Below are positions 1-6,045 of a DNA stretch of 7,969 nucleotides, piece after piece. The notes below the pieces were generated by a model. It was not told the DNA's origin, ran no database searches, and worked only from the letters and a program-made list of their open reading frames with translations. Position numbers and translations under genes: made by a program. The stretch comes from an uncultured bacterium (lineage in GTDB: Bacteria > Planctomycetota > Phycisphaerae > Phycisphaerales > UBA1924). The stretch is taken from contig CALKYH010000224.1 of assembly GCA_938003595.1 (NCBI GenBank), forward strand, positions 1-7,969, written 5' to 3'. Positions within the stretch are counted from its first letter, which is position 1. Each line of letters opens with the position of its first letter.

Positions 1-149
1 ATCATCCGCAGCAGCGTCGTCTTCCCGCACCCCGACGGCCCCAGCAGAAAGAACAGCTGCCCCTTGGCGACCGACAGCGACACATCGCCCACCGCCGTCG
101 TGGCGCCGAACCGCTTCGTCAACCCGCTGATCGTGATGGGCGTGGTCAT
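1..149 (-). CDS. ABC transporter ATP-binding protein, N-terminal fragment (cut by window edge)
   Basis: The first 49 codons of an ABC-type ATPase, read leftwards from the ATG at 149-147; the rest lies outside the window. The fragment has the usual first strands (ITISGLTKRFG at about residues 5-15, then a V-x-D-V-S-L segment) followed by an intact Walker A, GPSGCGKTT, at residues 37-45, then LLRM. Walker A binds the ATP phosphates, so the protein should energise import or export through a membrane partner. The stretch FFLLGPSGCGKTTLLRM resembles importers of the spermidine/putrescine, ferric-iron and sugar (PotA/FbpC/CUT1-like) groups, but substrate cannot be assigned from 49 residues. No clear Shine-Dalgarno precedes the ATG. 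It is divergent from the M14 peptidase gene, with 56 bases between start codons, so the two promoters must share or overlap that gap. Confidence 0.9.
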   Translation of the reverse strand, partial: MTTPITISGLTKRFGATTAVGDVSLSVAKGQLFFLLGPSGCGKTTLLRM

Positions 150-205
150 GGGCCGGCAAGGATAACGCCCCCGGCCGGGATCGCCCCCGAGTTACATTGC
201 TCGCC

Positions 206-1816
206 ATGAAGACCCCCTCCCTCCGCGTCGCCGGCTTCCTTGGCGCCATCTTCACACCGCTCCTCCTCGGCTGCGCCGCGCCCCCGCCGCCGGCCGAGGC
301 CGTGCGCGTGCTCACCGTCGCGGAGACCTCCGGCTACACCGCCACCTCCACCTACGCCGAGACCGTCGCGCTCATGGACCGCCTCGCCGACCCCGGCGCC
401 TTCGTCGGCTCGCGCCTGCTGCGCCGCGCCTCGATGGGCAAGACCGGCGAGGGCCGCGACATCCCGCTGCTCATCCTCGCCGATCCGCCCGTCGCCGACC
501 CCGAGGCCGCGTACGCCAGCGGCAAGGCCGTCGTGCTCGTCTTCGCCAACATCCACGCCGGCGAGGTCTGCGGCAAGGAGGCGCTGCCGATGCTCGTGCG
601 CGAGATCGTCAGCGAGCCCGCGGCGCCGTGGGCCCGCAAGATCCTCGACAATGTCGTCCTCGTCCTCGCGCCCATCTACAACGCCGACGGCAACGAGCGC
701 TTCGGCCCCAACGAGCGCAACCGCCCCGGCCAGATCGGCCCCGACATGATGGGCCAGCGCGCCAACGCCCAGGGCCTGGACCTCAACCGCGACTACATGA
801 AGCTGGACGCGCCCGAGACCCGCGCCATGGCCCACTTCTTCACCACCTGGCGCCCGCACATGGTCATCGACTGCCACACCACCAACGGCTCGCTGCACCG
901 CTACACCCTGACCTACGGCGCCTCGCAGCTGCCCGCCGGCGACACCCGCCCGCTCGAGTGGACTCGCAATGTCCTGCTCCCGGCCGTCAACCAGCGCGTC
1001 CTGAAGAAGGACGGCTTCGACACCTTCTGGTACGGCGACTTCAACGCCTTCCACACCGAGTGGCGCACCTACCCCTGGAACCCGCGCTACGGCGCCAACT
1101 ACGCCGGGCTGCGCGGCATGGTCGCCATCCTGTCCGAGGCCTACGCCTACGCGCCCTTCAAGGACCGCGTGCTCTCGACGCTGGCGTTCGTGCGCGAATG
1201 CGTGCTCTTCGCCGCGGAGAACCGCGTGGCGCTGATCAAGGTCGTGGAGGACGCCCGGCGCGAGGCCGCCAAGGGCGAGCCGGCGGAGGTGCCTATCCGC
1301 TTCGAGTACGCGACCTACCCCGAGCGTCTGACCGTCAAGGGCTGGCAGATGCGCCCCAAGGACGGCGGCGGCGTGGAGTCCACCGGCGTCGAGAAGGACT
1401 ACGCCGATGTCGAGTTCTGGGGGCGCTTCGTCCCGACCATGACCGTCGAGCGCCCGCGCGCGTATCTCATTCCACCGACGCACGCCGCGATCGTCGAGAA
1501 CCTGCGCGCGCACGGCGTTCGCGTCGAAGAGGAGCGCATCGAGCGCACCGCGGAGGTCGAGGAGTATGTGATCGTCAGCGTCGAGGACAAGCCGGCGTTC
1601 CAGCAGCGCCAGATGAAGCTGGCCGAGGTCGAGAAGCGCTCGGCCGAGCGGCGCATCGGCCCGGGCTGGGTCCGCGTGCCGGTGGACCAGGAGCTGGGCA
1701 CGCTGGCCGTGTACCTGCTGGAGCCCGCGGCGGACGACGGTCTGGCCGCCTGGGACTTCTTCGGTGGAGAACTTGTCGGCGGCGGTGTGTATCCGGTGGT
1801 CCGCATCCCCCGATAG
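206..1816 (+). CDS. M14-family zinc carboxypeptidase-like lipoprotein
   Basis: A 536-aa predicted lipoprotein metallopeptidase. The ATG at 206 is preferred over the in-frame TTG at 197 because it gives a clean lipoprotein signal: Met-Lys, a hydrophobic run, then the lipobox L-L-G-C with the lipidated Cys at residue 23, followed by a Pro/Ala linker. The M14 catalytic elements are visible in order: zinc ligands H117 and E120 (N-I-H-A-G-E), the Asn-Arg pair N194-R195 (LDLNRDY) expected to hold the substrate carboxylate, zinc ligand H224 (DCHTTNG), and a likely catalytic Glu at E311 (ILSEAYAY). The C-terminal part, about residues 360-536, is an extra domain containing YLIPPTHAAIVENLRAHGV; similar extensions occur in large bacterial M14 proteins. 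It probably trims peptides in the periplasm or at the outer membrane. Substrate is unknown. A weak hairpin follows the stop. Confidence 0.92.
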   Translation: MKTPSLRVAGFLGAIFTPLLLGCAAPPPPAEAVRVLTVAETSGYTATSTYAETVALMDRLADPGAFVGSRLLRRASMGKTGEGRDIPLLILADPPVADPEAAYASGKAVVLVFANIHAGEVCGKEALPMLVREIVSEPAAPWARKILDNVVLVLAPIYNADGNERFGPNERNRPGQIGPDMMGQRANAQGLDLNRDYMKLDAPETRAMAHFFTTWRPHMVIDCHTTNGSLHRYTLTYGASQLPAGDTRPLEWTRNVLLPAVNQRVLKKDGFDTFWYGDFNAFHTEWRTYPWNPRYGANYAGLRGMVAILSEAYAYAPFKDRVLSTLAFVRECVLFAAENRVALIKVVEDARREAAKGEPAEVPIRFEYATYPERLTVKGWQMRPKDGGGVESTGVEKDYADVEFWGRFVPTMTVERPRAYLIPPTHAAIVENLRAHGVRVEEERIERTAEVEEYVIVSVEDKPAFQQRQMKLAEVEKRSAERRIGPGWVRVPVDQELGTLAVYLLEPAADDGLAAWDFFGGELVGGGVYPVVRIPR

Positions 1817-1839
1817 TGGGCGTGAAAATCTCTTAAAAC

Positions 1840-1860
1840 ACCCCTCACGCAGGGGTTATT
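1840..1860 (+). terminator. Weak candidate terminator after the M14 gene
   Basis: A 6-bp perfect stem (ACCCCT at 1840-1845, AGGGGT at 1851-1856) with a 5-base loop lies 24 bases after the M14 stop codon and is followed by TATT. It is flanked by an A/T-richer strip (about 1824-1890) that stands out from the surrounding GC-rich DNA. The short stem and the lack of a real T-run make this a weak call; it could equally be an operator or chance. Confidence 0.3.
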
Positions 1861-1928
1861 GGGCGCTAAATCCCCCAGAAATGGTGGTGACAATCCGACT
1901 ACGGGCCCGGCTCTCTGTTGGTGTCGTT

Positions 1929-1981
1929 CGCAAGGACTGCGGGCGTCGCCGCAAGGACGCGGGTGGGATCGCAAGGACGCG
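1929..1981 (+). repeat. Three phased direct repeats of CGCAAGGAC
   Basis: The 9-mer CGCAAGGAC occurs at 1929-1937, 1950-1958 and 1970-1978. The second and third copies extend to CGCAAGGACGCG. Start-to-start distances are 21 and 20 bases, about two helical turns, so all three copies would present the same DNA face. Such spacing suits a tandem protein-binding site. The unit also resembles the CGCAAAGACGCAAAG type of intergenic repeat that I recall being common in several bacterial phyla, so this may be a degenerate member of a dispersed family rather than a local operator. Confidence 0.6.
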
Positions 1982-2038
1982 AAGAAGCTGGCCGCAGGGA
2001 TGCGGCGACACGAGCCAACGAGGGCGCCGCTGAGTTGG

Positions 2039-2060
2039 AGGTCCGTCCTGGTCCGGACCT
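2039..2060. repeat. Inverted repeat, 7-bp arms
   Basis: AGGTCCG at 2039-2045 and CGGACCT at 2054-2060 are perfect inverted arms around an 8-base loop. The right half also forms the 10-bp palindrome GGTCCGGACC at 2050-2059. It lies about 170 bases upstream of the next gene start. It could be an operator or an RNA hairpin, but arms of this length can arise by chance in GC-rich DNA. Confidence 0.35.
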
Positions 2061-2231
2061 TGCTCGGGGGCGAGAAGGGCTCCATCGGTTCCTTCGTCGG
2101 GCGAGGTCGGTAGGCCGCGCCCGACGATTGGGAGTGGAGGGTGGGACGGGTTGAGTTTGCGCCCGGTCGGCAGGGTGCGCGGCGGTGGGCCGCGTCGACA
2201 TGGATGTCGCACCGACAACGGGAGGTGGGTG

Positions 2232-2723
2232 ATGCGAGGACGATTCCTGGATTGGATGGGCGCGGACGGGGCGGCGGAGGTGGAGGTGGATGATGCGCTG
2301 CTGAGCGGCGCGGCGCTGGAGGTGGATCGAGCGCTGGGCTGGCTCAAGGCCGCGGGCGATCTGCAGGCCGAGCGCTGGGGCGAGGGCGTGGCGCGGATGA
2401 CAAGCCGGGTCGAGTCGATGGCCGCTCGATTCCCCTGTCTGGGCGATCCGACACGGTCGTTGGTCGTGTCGGCCTTCGTCGTTTTTGCGCGTTCGACCGG
2501 GCTGCGTCCGATCGAGCTGGCGGCGCTCGTCGAACTTCCGGAGTGGTTCAAAAAAGATCTGGACTTGCTGCGCGAGTGCGATACCTTGGCAGGCCCGCGG
2601 CGCCCGCGTCGATGCGTGTGGCCCGCGGATTCCGCCGGGCATTCGTTCCGCCTGGCGCCGCGTCGCGGCGCGGGGAAGCGTTCGAAGGCTCGCCGTTCGC
2701 AGGTCGAGTCTGCAGAGGATTGA
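2232..2723 (+). CDS. Hypothetical protein, 163 aa, unrecognised
   Basis: I do not recognise this family. The ATG at 2232 is chosen because a GGAGG (2221-2225) sits 6 bases upstream; the frame is open back to 2151, but that extension is Arg/Gly-rich and lacks a ribosome site. Residues 1-118 look like a soluble, mostly helical protein: an acidic segment (EVEVDDALL, about 16-24), amphipathic helices (about 28-68), a hydrophobic helix (SLVVSAFVVFA, about 77-87) and a possible helix-turn-helix-like segment (TGLRPIELAALVELPEWFKKDLDLL, about 89-113). Residues 119-163 are very basic and probably disordered (RRPRR, RRGAGKRSKARR), suggesting nucleic-acid contact. Third-codon G+C is high over the first half and slightly lower after about residue 80. 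It precedes an ECF sigma gene on the same strand by 271 bases. It could be a partner of that sigma factor, but nothing in the sequence proves it. Confidence 0.6.
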   Translation: MRGRFLDWMGADGAAEVEVDDALLSGAALEVDRALGWLKAAGDLQAERWGEGVARMTSRVESMAARFPCLGDPTRSLVVSAFVVFARSTGLRPIELAALVELPEWFKKDLDLLRECDTLAGPRRPRRCVWPADSAGHSFRLAPRRGAGKRSKARRSQVESAED

Positions 2724-2994
2724 TGTACGGTCGCTCGTCGGCGCGGTGGGACGCGGCGCGAGCGAGGACGGAGCGAGGATGGACCATCGGGGCGCCCAGA
2801 TCGGCCGGCGGCGGCGGGGCGCTTCGGAGGGCGTAGGAATTCGGGCGCGGGGCGCACTCGCGGGCGCAACGCTCCCGACCGGATGACTCGGCGGTCGCCA
2901 CGGCGCGCCCGTCGGTCGAGGGTGGGTCCGGCGGTGGTCGCCGGCGGGACATTCGAATCCGTGCAGGACGCACGACCAAGGACAGAGGTTCGCC

Positions 2995-3537
2995 ATGACC
3001 GCGACCGACTCTTCTGTGGAATCCCGGAGCGCCGAGTGCGTCGAACGCCTCGCGCAGCGGCATTACGACATCGTGGTTCGCTATGTGTGCCGCTGGGGTT
3101 CGCGCGAACTCGCGGAGGATGTGGCGCAGGAGGTGTTCCTGCGCCTCATGGCGCTGCCGAACATCGCGGAGCGCGAGCTGTCGGCCGGCTACCTCATCGC
3201 CGTGGCGCGGAACATCCTGCGTCGGCAGGCGCAGAGGAACAAGCGGGCGGCCGAGGCGCTGGCGGCGCTGCGGGCCGGGCAGAGCCAGGACGGGGCCTGC
3301 GAGGGCGAGGGCGTGGACGGCGCGCCGCCGGTCGAGGCCCGCTCGCTGCAGGCGGCGCTGAACTCCCTGTCCGACAAGCATCAGGACGCGGTCCGCCTGC
3401 TGGTGTGCTGCGGGCTGAGCTACCGGGCGGCGGCGGCGGCGATGAATGTGGGCCTCAACACCGTGCACACATGGGAGTTGCGCGGGATCGACCGCATGCG
3501 TCGCCGGCTGGGCAAGCGGGCCGCGGCGGCCGCCTGA
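2995..3537 (+). CDS. ECF-type (sigma-70 family) RNA polymerase sigma factor
   Basis: A 180-aa protein with the two-domain layout of group 4 (ECF) sigma factors, which direct RNA polymerase to a small regulon. Region 2 spans about residues 18-84: LAEDVAQEVFLRLM (39-52) is the characteristic core-binding and -10 recognition segment, followed by GYLIAVARNILRRQAQR. A Gly/Glu/Ala-rich linker covers about 92-116. Region 4 spans about 117-172: ALNSLSDKHQDAVRLLVCCGLSYRAAA and then a helix-turn-helix with the putative -35-reading helix NVGLNTVHTWELRGIDRMRRRL. That last helix departs from the common V-K-S-R-L/A-R-A pattern. The start ATG has AGAGG 6 bases upstream (2984-2988). No anti-sigma gene is adjacent. 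Genes for two stress-type proteins follow on the same strand, possible targets. The protein could also belong to the Planctomycetes-specific ECF groups. Confidence 0.9.
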   Translation: MTATDSSVESRSAECVERLAQRHYDIVVRYVCRWGSRELAEDVAQEVFLRLMALPNIAERELSAGYLIAVARNILRRQAQRNKRAAEALAALRAGQSQDGACEGEGVDGAPPVEARSLQAALNSLSDKHQDAVRLLVCCGLSYRAAAAAMNVGLNTVHTWELRGIDRMRRRLGKRAAAAA

Positions 3538-3725
3538 GCGGGATCGGGCGCGAGGTCGGCGCCCCGCCCCGAGAATGAGCGACAATTCACGGTCCTTTCA
3601 GGGGCGGTGCATCTGCGCGCCGCATGATCTGTCGTGACCGATCGCCAGAGCGTTCGAGTCGGACGGATCCAGAACACCCTGCGCCGCGCGGCGACTCGCC
3701 CCGGCGCTGACGAAAGGACACAGCC

Positions 3726-4223
3726 ATGACGACGGTCATCACCGGCGTTTTCGAGAACGCATCGCAGGCGGCCCGCGCCGTCGGGACGATGGAGTCCCGC
3801 GGCGTGCGCTCGACCGACATCAGCCTCGTCACCTCCGACCGCGTGGGGAGCGAGGCGTTCACCGTCGAGAAGCACAGCAAGGTCGCCGAGGGCGCCGCAA
3901 CGGGCGCGGGCGTCGGCGGCGCCGTGGTGGCGCTTGTCGCGGGCCTGACCGCGGTCGGCGCGATCGCCACGGGCGGCCTGGGCATCCTCGCGGCGGGCCC
4001 GATCGTCGCTGCGTTGGCCGGGGCCGGCGCGGGCGCGGCGGCGGGCGGCGCGATCGGCGGGCTCGTCGGCCTGGCGATCCCCGAGCACGAACTGAAGTTC
4101 TACGAGGAGTCGCTGGAGCGCGGCGGCGTGGTCGTCGGCGTGTCCTGCGACCACAAGGACACTGTTCAACTCGTGAAGGACATCATGAAGGACGCCGGCG
4201 CCTCGAAGGTCTCCAGCGTCTGA
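3726..4223 (+). CDS. YflT / general stress protein 17M-like protein with glycine-zipper core
   Basis: A 165-aa protein. The N-terminal part (about 1-50: TVITGVFENASQAARAVGTMESRGVRSTDISLVT) matches the fold start seen in heat-induced stress protein YflT and general stress protein 17M relatives. The middle (about 57-118) is an almost uninterrupted Gly/Ala-rich hydrophobic run with repeated small-residue spacing, typical of glycine-zipper membrane segments. The C-terminal part (119-159: PEHELKFYEESLERGGVVVGVSCDHKD...) completes the small alpha/beta domain, as in cyanobacterial low-temperature-induced and DUF1269-like proteins. Molecular function in this family is not established; association with membrane and stress is the usual annotation. 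The ATG has AAGGA (3714-3718) 7 bases upstream. The 188-base gap after the sigma gene leaves room for its own promoter, possibly one read by that sigma factor. Confidence 0.85.
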   Translation: MTTVITGVFENASQAARAVGTMESRGVRSTDISLVTSDRVGSEAFTVEKHSKVAEGAATGAGVGGAVVALVAGLTAVGAIATGGLGILAAGPIVAALAGAGAGAAAGGAIGGLVGLAIPEHELKFYEESLERGGVVVGVSCDHKDTVQLVKDIMKDAGASKVSSV

Positions 4224-4428
4224 CCAACTCACTTTCCACGGCCGAGCGCCGTCCGCGGCGACCCCGCGCGGCGCCAGGGACGGGTCTTGACCGGCGTCGA
4301 AGCACAGGCGACGCCGGCGAGCCCCGCCCGACGGCGCCGCTCACGGTCGCCCCGGACGAGCGCTCCGCCGATTCGCACCATCACGCCGGGCGCCCCGGGC
4401 CCCGGCGCCGGAACGGAAACACCGCACC

Positions 4429-4923
4429 ATGTCGATCAAACTGGACCATCTCGAGAAGCTCTATCTGTCGCAGTTGAAGGACGCCTTCAGCGCCGAGCAT
4501 CAGCTGCTGGAGGCGCTGCCGAAGATGCGCGACGCCGTGAGCGACGAGAAGCTGCGCGGCGCCTTCGTGGACCACCTGGCGGAGACCAAGCGCCATGTCG
4601 AGCGGCTGGAGCAGATCTTCGGGACGATGGAGGGCAAGCCCGGCGGCCACCGCTGCAAGGCGATGGAGGGGCTCGTGAAGGAGGGAGACGAGATCCTCAA
4701 GGAGGACGGCGAGCCCGCCACCCGCGACGCCGCCATCATCTGCGCCGCGCAGAAGGTGGAGCACTACGAGATCGCGACCTACGGCTGCCTGCGCGAGTAC
4801 GCGCGCATGCTGGGGCACGACGACGCGGTGGAGCTGCTGGAGGCGACGCTGCAGGAGGAGAAGGACGCCGACGGCCGCCTGACCGGGCTGGCCGAGGAAT
4901 GGATCAACGCCGGCGCGATGTAG
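4429..4923 (+). CDS. YciF-like ferritin-fold stress protein (DUF892)
   Basis: A 164-aa protein of the YciE/YciF (DUF892) family, known from enterobacterial stress genes and from structures showing a ferritin-like four-helix bundle. The family hallmark near the N-terminus is present (LEKLYLSQLKDAFSAEHQLLEALPKM). Acidic and histidine residues that could form a di-metal site fall in four helices: E23/H24; E52 and H56/E58 (ETKRHVERLEQIF); E111/H112/E114 (KVEHYEIATYG); and E143/E144/D146 near the C-terminal helix. Length is normal for the family. The start ATG at 4429 fits the family's usual beginning; only a weak purine stretch (GGAA) lies upstream. Biochemical role is uncertain; rubrerythrin- or ferritin-like redox or iron handling is the usual proposal. 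It follows the YflT-like gene by 205 bases on the same strand. Confidence 0.93.
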   Translation: MSIKLDHLEKLYLSQLKDAFSAEHQLLEALPKMRDAVSDEKLRGAFVDHLAETKRHVERLEQIFGTMEGKPGGHRCKAMEGLVKEGDEILKEDGEPATRDAAIICAAQKVEHYEIATYGCLREYARMLGHDDAVELLEATLQEEKDADGRLTGLAEEWINAGAM

Positions 4924-4993
4924 GGCTCGTGGACGGGTGAGAGGAGGAGGAGACCTCTCGCGCCGAACGCATCACTGCATCCTCCGGCTTCGA

Positions 4994-5052
4994 CGAGACG
5001 GCCGGGCCCCGAGGTTCTACTGACCACCCAGGACCCGGGCTCGGCCGTCTCG
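4994..5052 (+). terminator. Long stem-loop after the YciF-like gene, possible terminator
   Basis: Arms CGAGACGGCCG (4994-5004) and CGGCCGTCTCG (5042-5052) pair perfectly over 11 bp. The stem continues through a G-T wobble and four more G-C pairs to 5009/5037, giving 16 pairs around a 27-base loop. It begins 71 bases after the stop and is followed by CTTATTT, a poor but present T-rich tail for plus-strand transcription. The loop is longer than usual for an intrinsic terminator, so an mRNA 3'-end stabiliser or a protein-binding inverted repeat is also possible. It lies before the M48 gene and separates it from the stress block. Confidence 0.5.
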
Positions 5053-5137
5053 CTTATTTGGAGAACGCTCTACGATCTGTCCCTGGTTGCTTGTGGGGGT
5101 TGCTTGAGGGCGCCGCGCCGGCGCCGGAGGTGGACCG

Positions 5138-6013
5138 ATGGCCATGGTGCGGCTGGGTCGTGGGTACGGTGGTTCGCCTCGCGGCGGTCGCGGGCTGTCG
5201 CCCCGATTGCTCATCGCGGGCGTGATTCTGGTGGTGGCGGTGGGAGGCTATTTCCTCCGGACGAGCGTGAACCCGATCACGGGGCGGTCCGAGCGCGTGG
5301 CGCTGAGCGTGCAGGGCGAGGTGGCGCTGGGCCTGCAGGCGGCGCCCGAGATGGCGCAGATGTACGGCGGGTTGTCGAACGACGCCGCGGCTCAGGCGCT
5401 GGTCGATCGCGTCGGCGGCGCGCTGGTCGCGGCGCTGGAGCGGCTGTTCCCCAGCGGCGAGAACCCGTACCCCTTCGAGTTTCATGTGCTGGCCGACCCC
5501 GAGGTGGTGAACGCCTTCGCGCTGCCGGGCGGGCAGGTGTTCATCACCGAGGCGCTGCTGCGCCGGCTCGAGACCGAGGGGCAGGTGGCGGGCGTGCTGG
5601 CGCACGAGATCGGGCATGTGGTGGAGCGGCACGGCGCCGAGCGTCTGGCGCAGCAGGGGCTGATGCAGGGCGTCGTCGGCGCGGTGGGGGTCGCGGCGTA
5701 TGACCCGGATCGGCCCGAGACCGCGGCGGCCGCGGCGCTGGCGCAGGCGATCGGCACGCTCGTGACCCTCAAGTACGGCCGGCAGGACGAGCTGGAGAGC
5801 GACGAGTACGGCGTGCGCATCAGCGCCGCGGCCGGCTACGACCCGCGCGCGATGATCCGCGTGATGGAGATCCTGCGCGACGCCTCCGGCGAGCGCGGCG
5901 GCCCGCCGGAGTTCCTCAGCACGCACCCGGACCCGGGCAACCGCATCGAGCGGATCCAGGAGCTGGTGCGCCGGGTCTATCCCGACGGCGTCCCGACGGA
6001 TCTGCGCGAGTAA
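5138..6013 (+). CDS. M48-family zinc metalloprotease, membrane-anchored
   Basis: A 291-aa M48-type peptidase. A Gly/Arg-rich cytoplasmic tail (1-23) precedes one membrane segment (about 24-40, LLIAGVILVVAVGGYFL), so the catalytic domain should face the periplasm. The active site HEIGH is at 156-160 (zinc ligands H156 and H160, general base E157). The third ligand is most likely E218 in E-L-E-S-D (218-222, the E-x-x-x-D signature of M48). The conserved STHPDPGNR at 261-269, with H263, matches the late histidine seen in the BepA/YfgC and Oma1-like branch. The substrate-cleft segment NAFALPGGQVFITEALL (125-141) is also typical. The role is probably envelope protein quality control. The start has GGAGG (5126-5130) 7 bases upstream. 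It meets the next gene head-on, with 4 bases between the two stop codons. Confidence 0.95.
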   Translation: MAMVRLGRGYGGSPRGGRGLSPRLLIAGVILVVAVGGYFLRTSVNPITGRSERVALSVQGEVALGLQAAPEMAQMYGGLSNDAAAQALVDRVGGALVAALERLFPSGENPYPFEFHVLADPEVVNAFALPGGQVFITEALLRRLETEGQVAGVLAHEIGHVVERHGAERLAQQGLMQGVVGAVGVAAYDPDRPETAAAAALAQAIGTLVTLKYGRQDELESDEYGVRISAAAGYDPRAMIRVMEILRDASGERGGPPEFLSTHPDPGNRIERIQELVRRVYPDGVPTDLRE

Positions 6014-6045
6014 ACGCTCAGCGCCGGCGCCGCACGCTCAGCGCC
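6014..6045. repeat. 12-base direct repeat spanning the end of the propeller gene
   Basis: ACGCTCAGCGCC occurs at 6014-6025 and again at 6034-6045, a 20-base period. Read on the minus strand, the first copy encountered encodes Ala-Leu-Ser-Val and the second, in another frame, supplies the last Arg codon and the TGA stop of the propeller gene. It looks like a small local duplication that set the present C-terminus. Confidence 0.6.

Larger units (their letters stand above)
1817..2231. other. 415-base gap without a convincing gene
   Basis: No reading frame here looks like a protein. Candidate frames on both strands translate to Arg/Pro/Ser-rich low-complexity sequence with no recognisable domain. 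What is visible: a weak hairpin and A/T-richer strip at the left end (about 1824-1890), three CGCAAGGAC repeats at 1929-1978, a hairpin with 7-bp arms at 2039-2060, and a Shine-Dalgarno-like GGAGG at 2221-2225 that belongs to the next gene. The segment may carry the promoter and control sites for the gene starting at 2232, but I cannot point to a convincing -35/-10 pair. Confidence 0.6.

Noticed and set aside
146..1513. Long minus-strand open frame (455 codons) opposite the M14 gene
   Set aside because: It is a GC-rich antisense shadow. The translation is Gly/Ala/Val/Arg-rich low-complexity sequence, while the plus strand encodes a complete M14 enzyme.
1859..2113. 84-codon plus-strand frame starting with TTG in the gene-free stretch
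   Set aside because: No ribosome site and no recognisable protein. Its RKDAKK portion is just the translated CGCAAGGAC repeat.
1856..2996. Two overlapping minus-strand frames (337 and 365 codons) across the gap and orphan gene
   Set aside because: Arg/Pro/Ser/Ala-rich with no domain or ribosome site. They persist only because stop codons are rare at this GC content.
3564..3607. CCGCCCC / GGGGCGG inverted arms after the sigma gene as a terminator
   Set aside because: Thirty-base loop, pure G/C arms and no T-run. Expected by chance in this composition.
3576..3638. Tiny 20-aa Cys-containing frame between the sigma and YflT-like genes
   Set aside because: No Shine-Dalgarno and only 20 codons, so not distinguishable from chance.
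4249..4283. CCGTCC / GGACGG inverted arms after the YflT-like gene as a terminator
   Set aside because: Only 6 bp with a 23-base loop and no T-tract. Similar chance pairs occur throughout the region.
4287..4940. 217-codon plus-strand frame overlapping the YciF-like gene
   Set aside because: Arg/Gly-rich frame shadow of a clearly recognisable DUF892 protein in another frame.
5054..5926. 290-codon minus-strand frame opposite the M48 gene
   Set aside because: His/Arg/Leu-rich antisense shadow. The plus strand has HEIGH and all M48 signatures.
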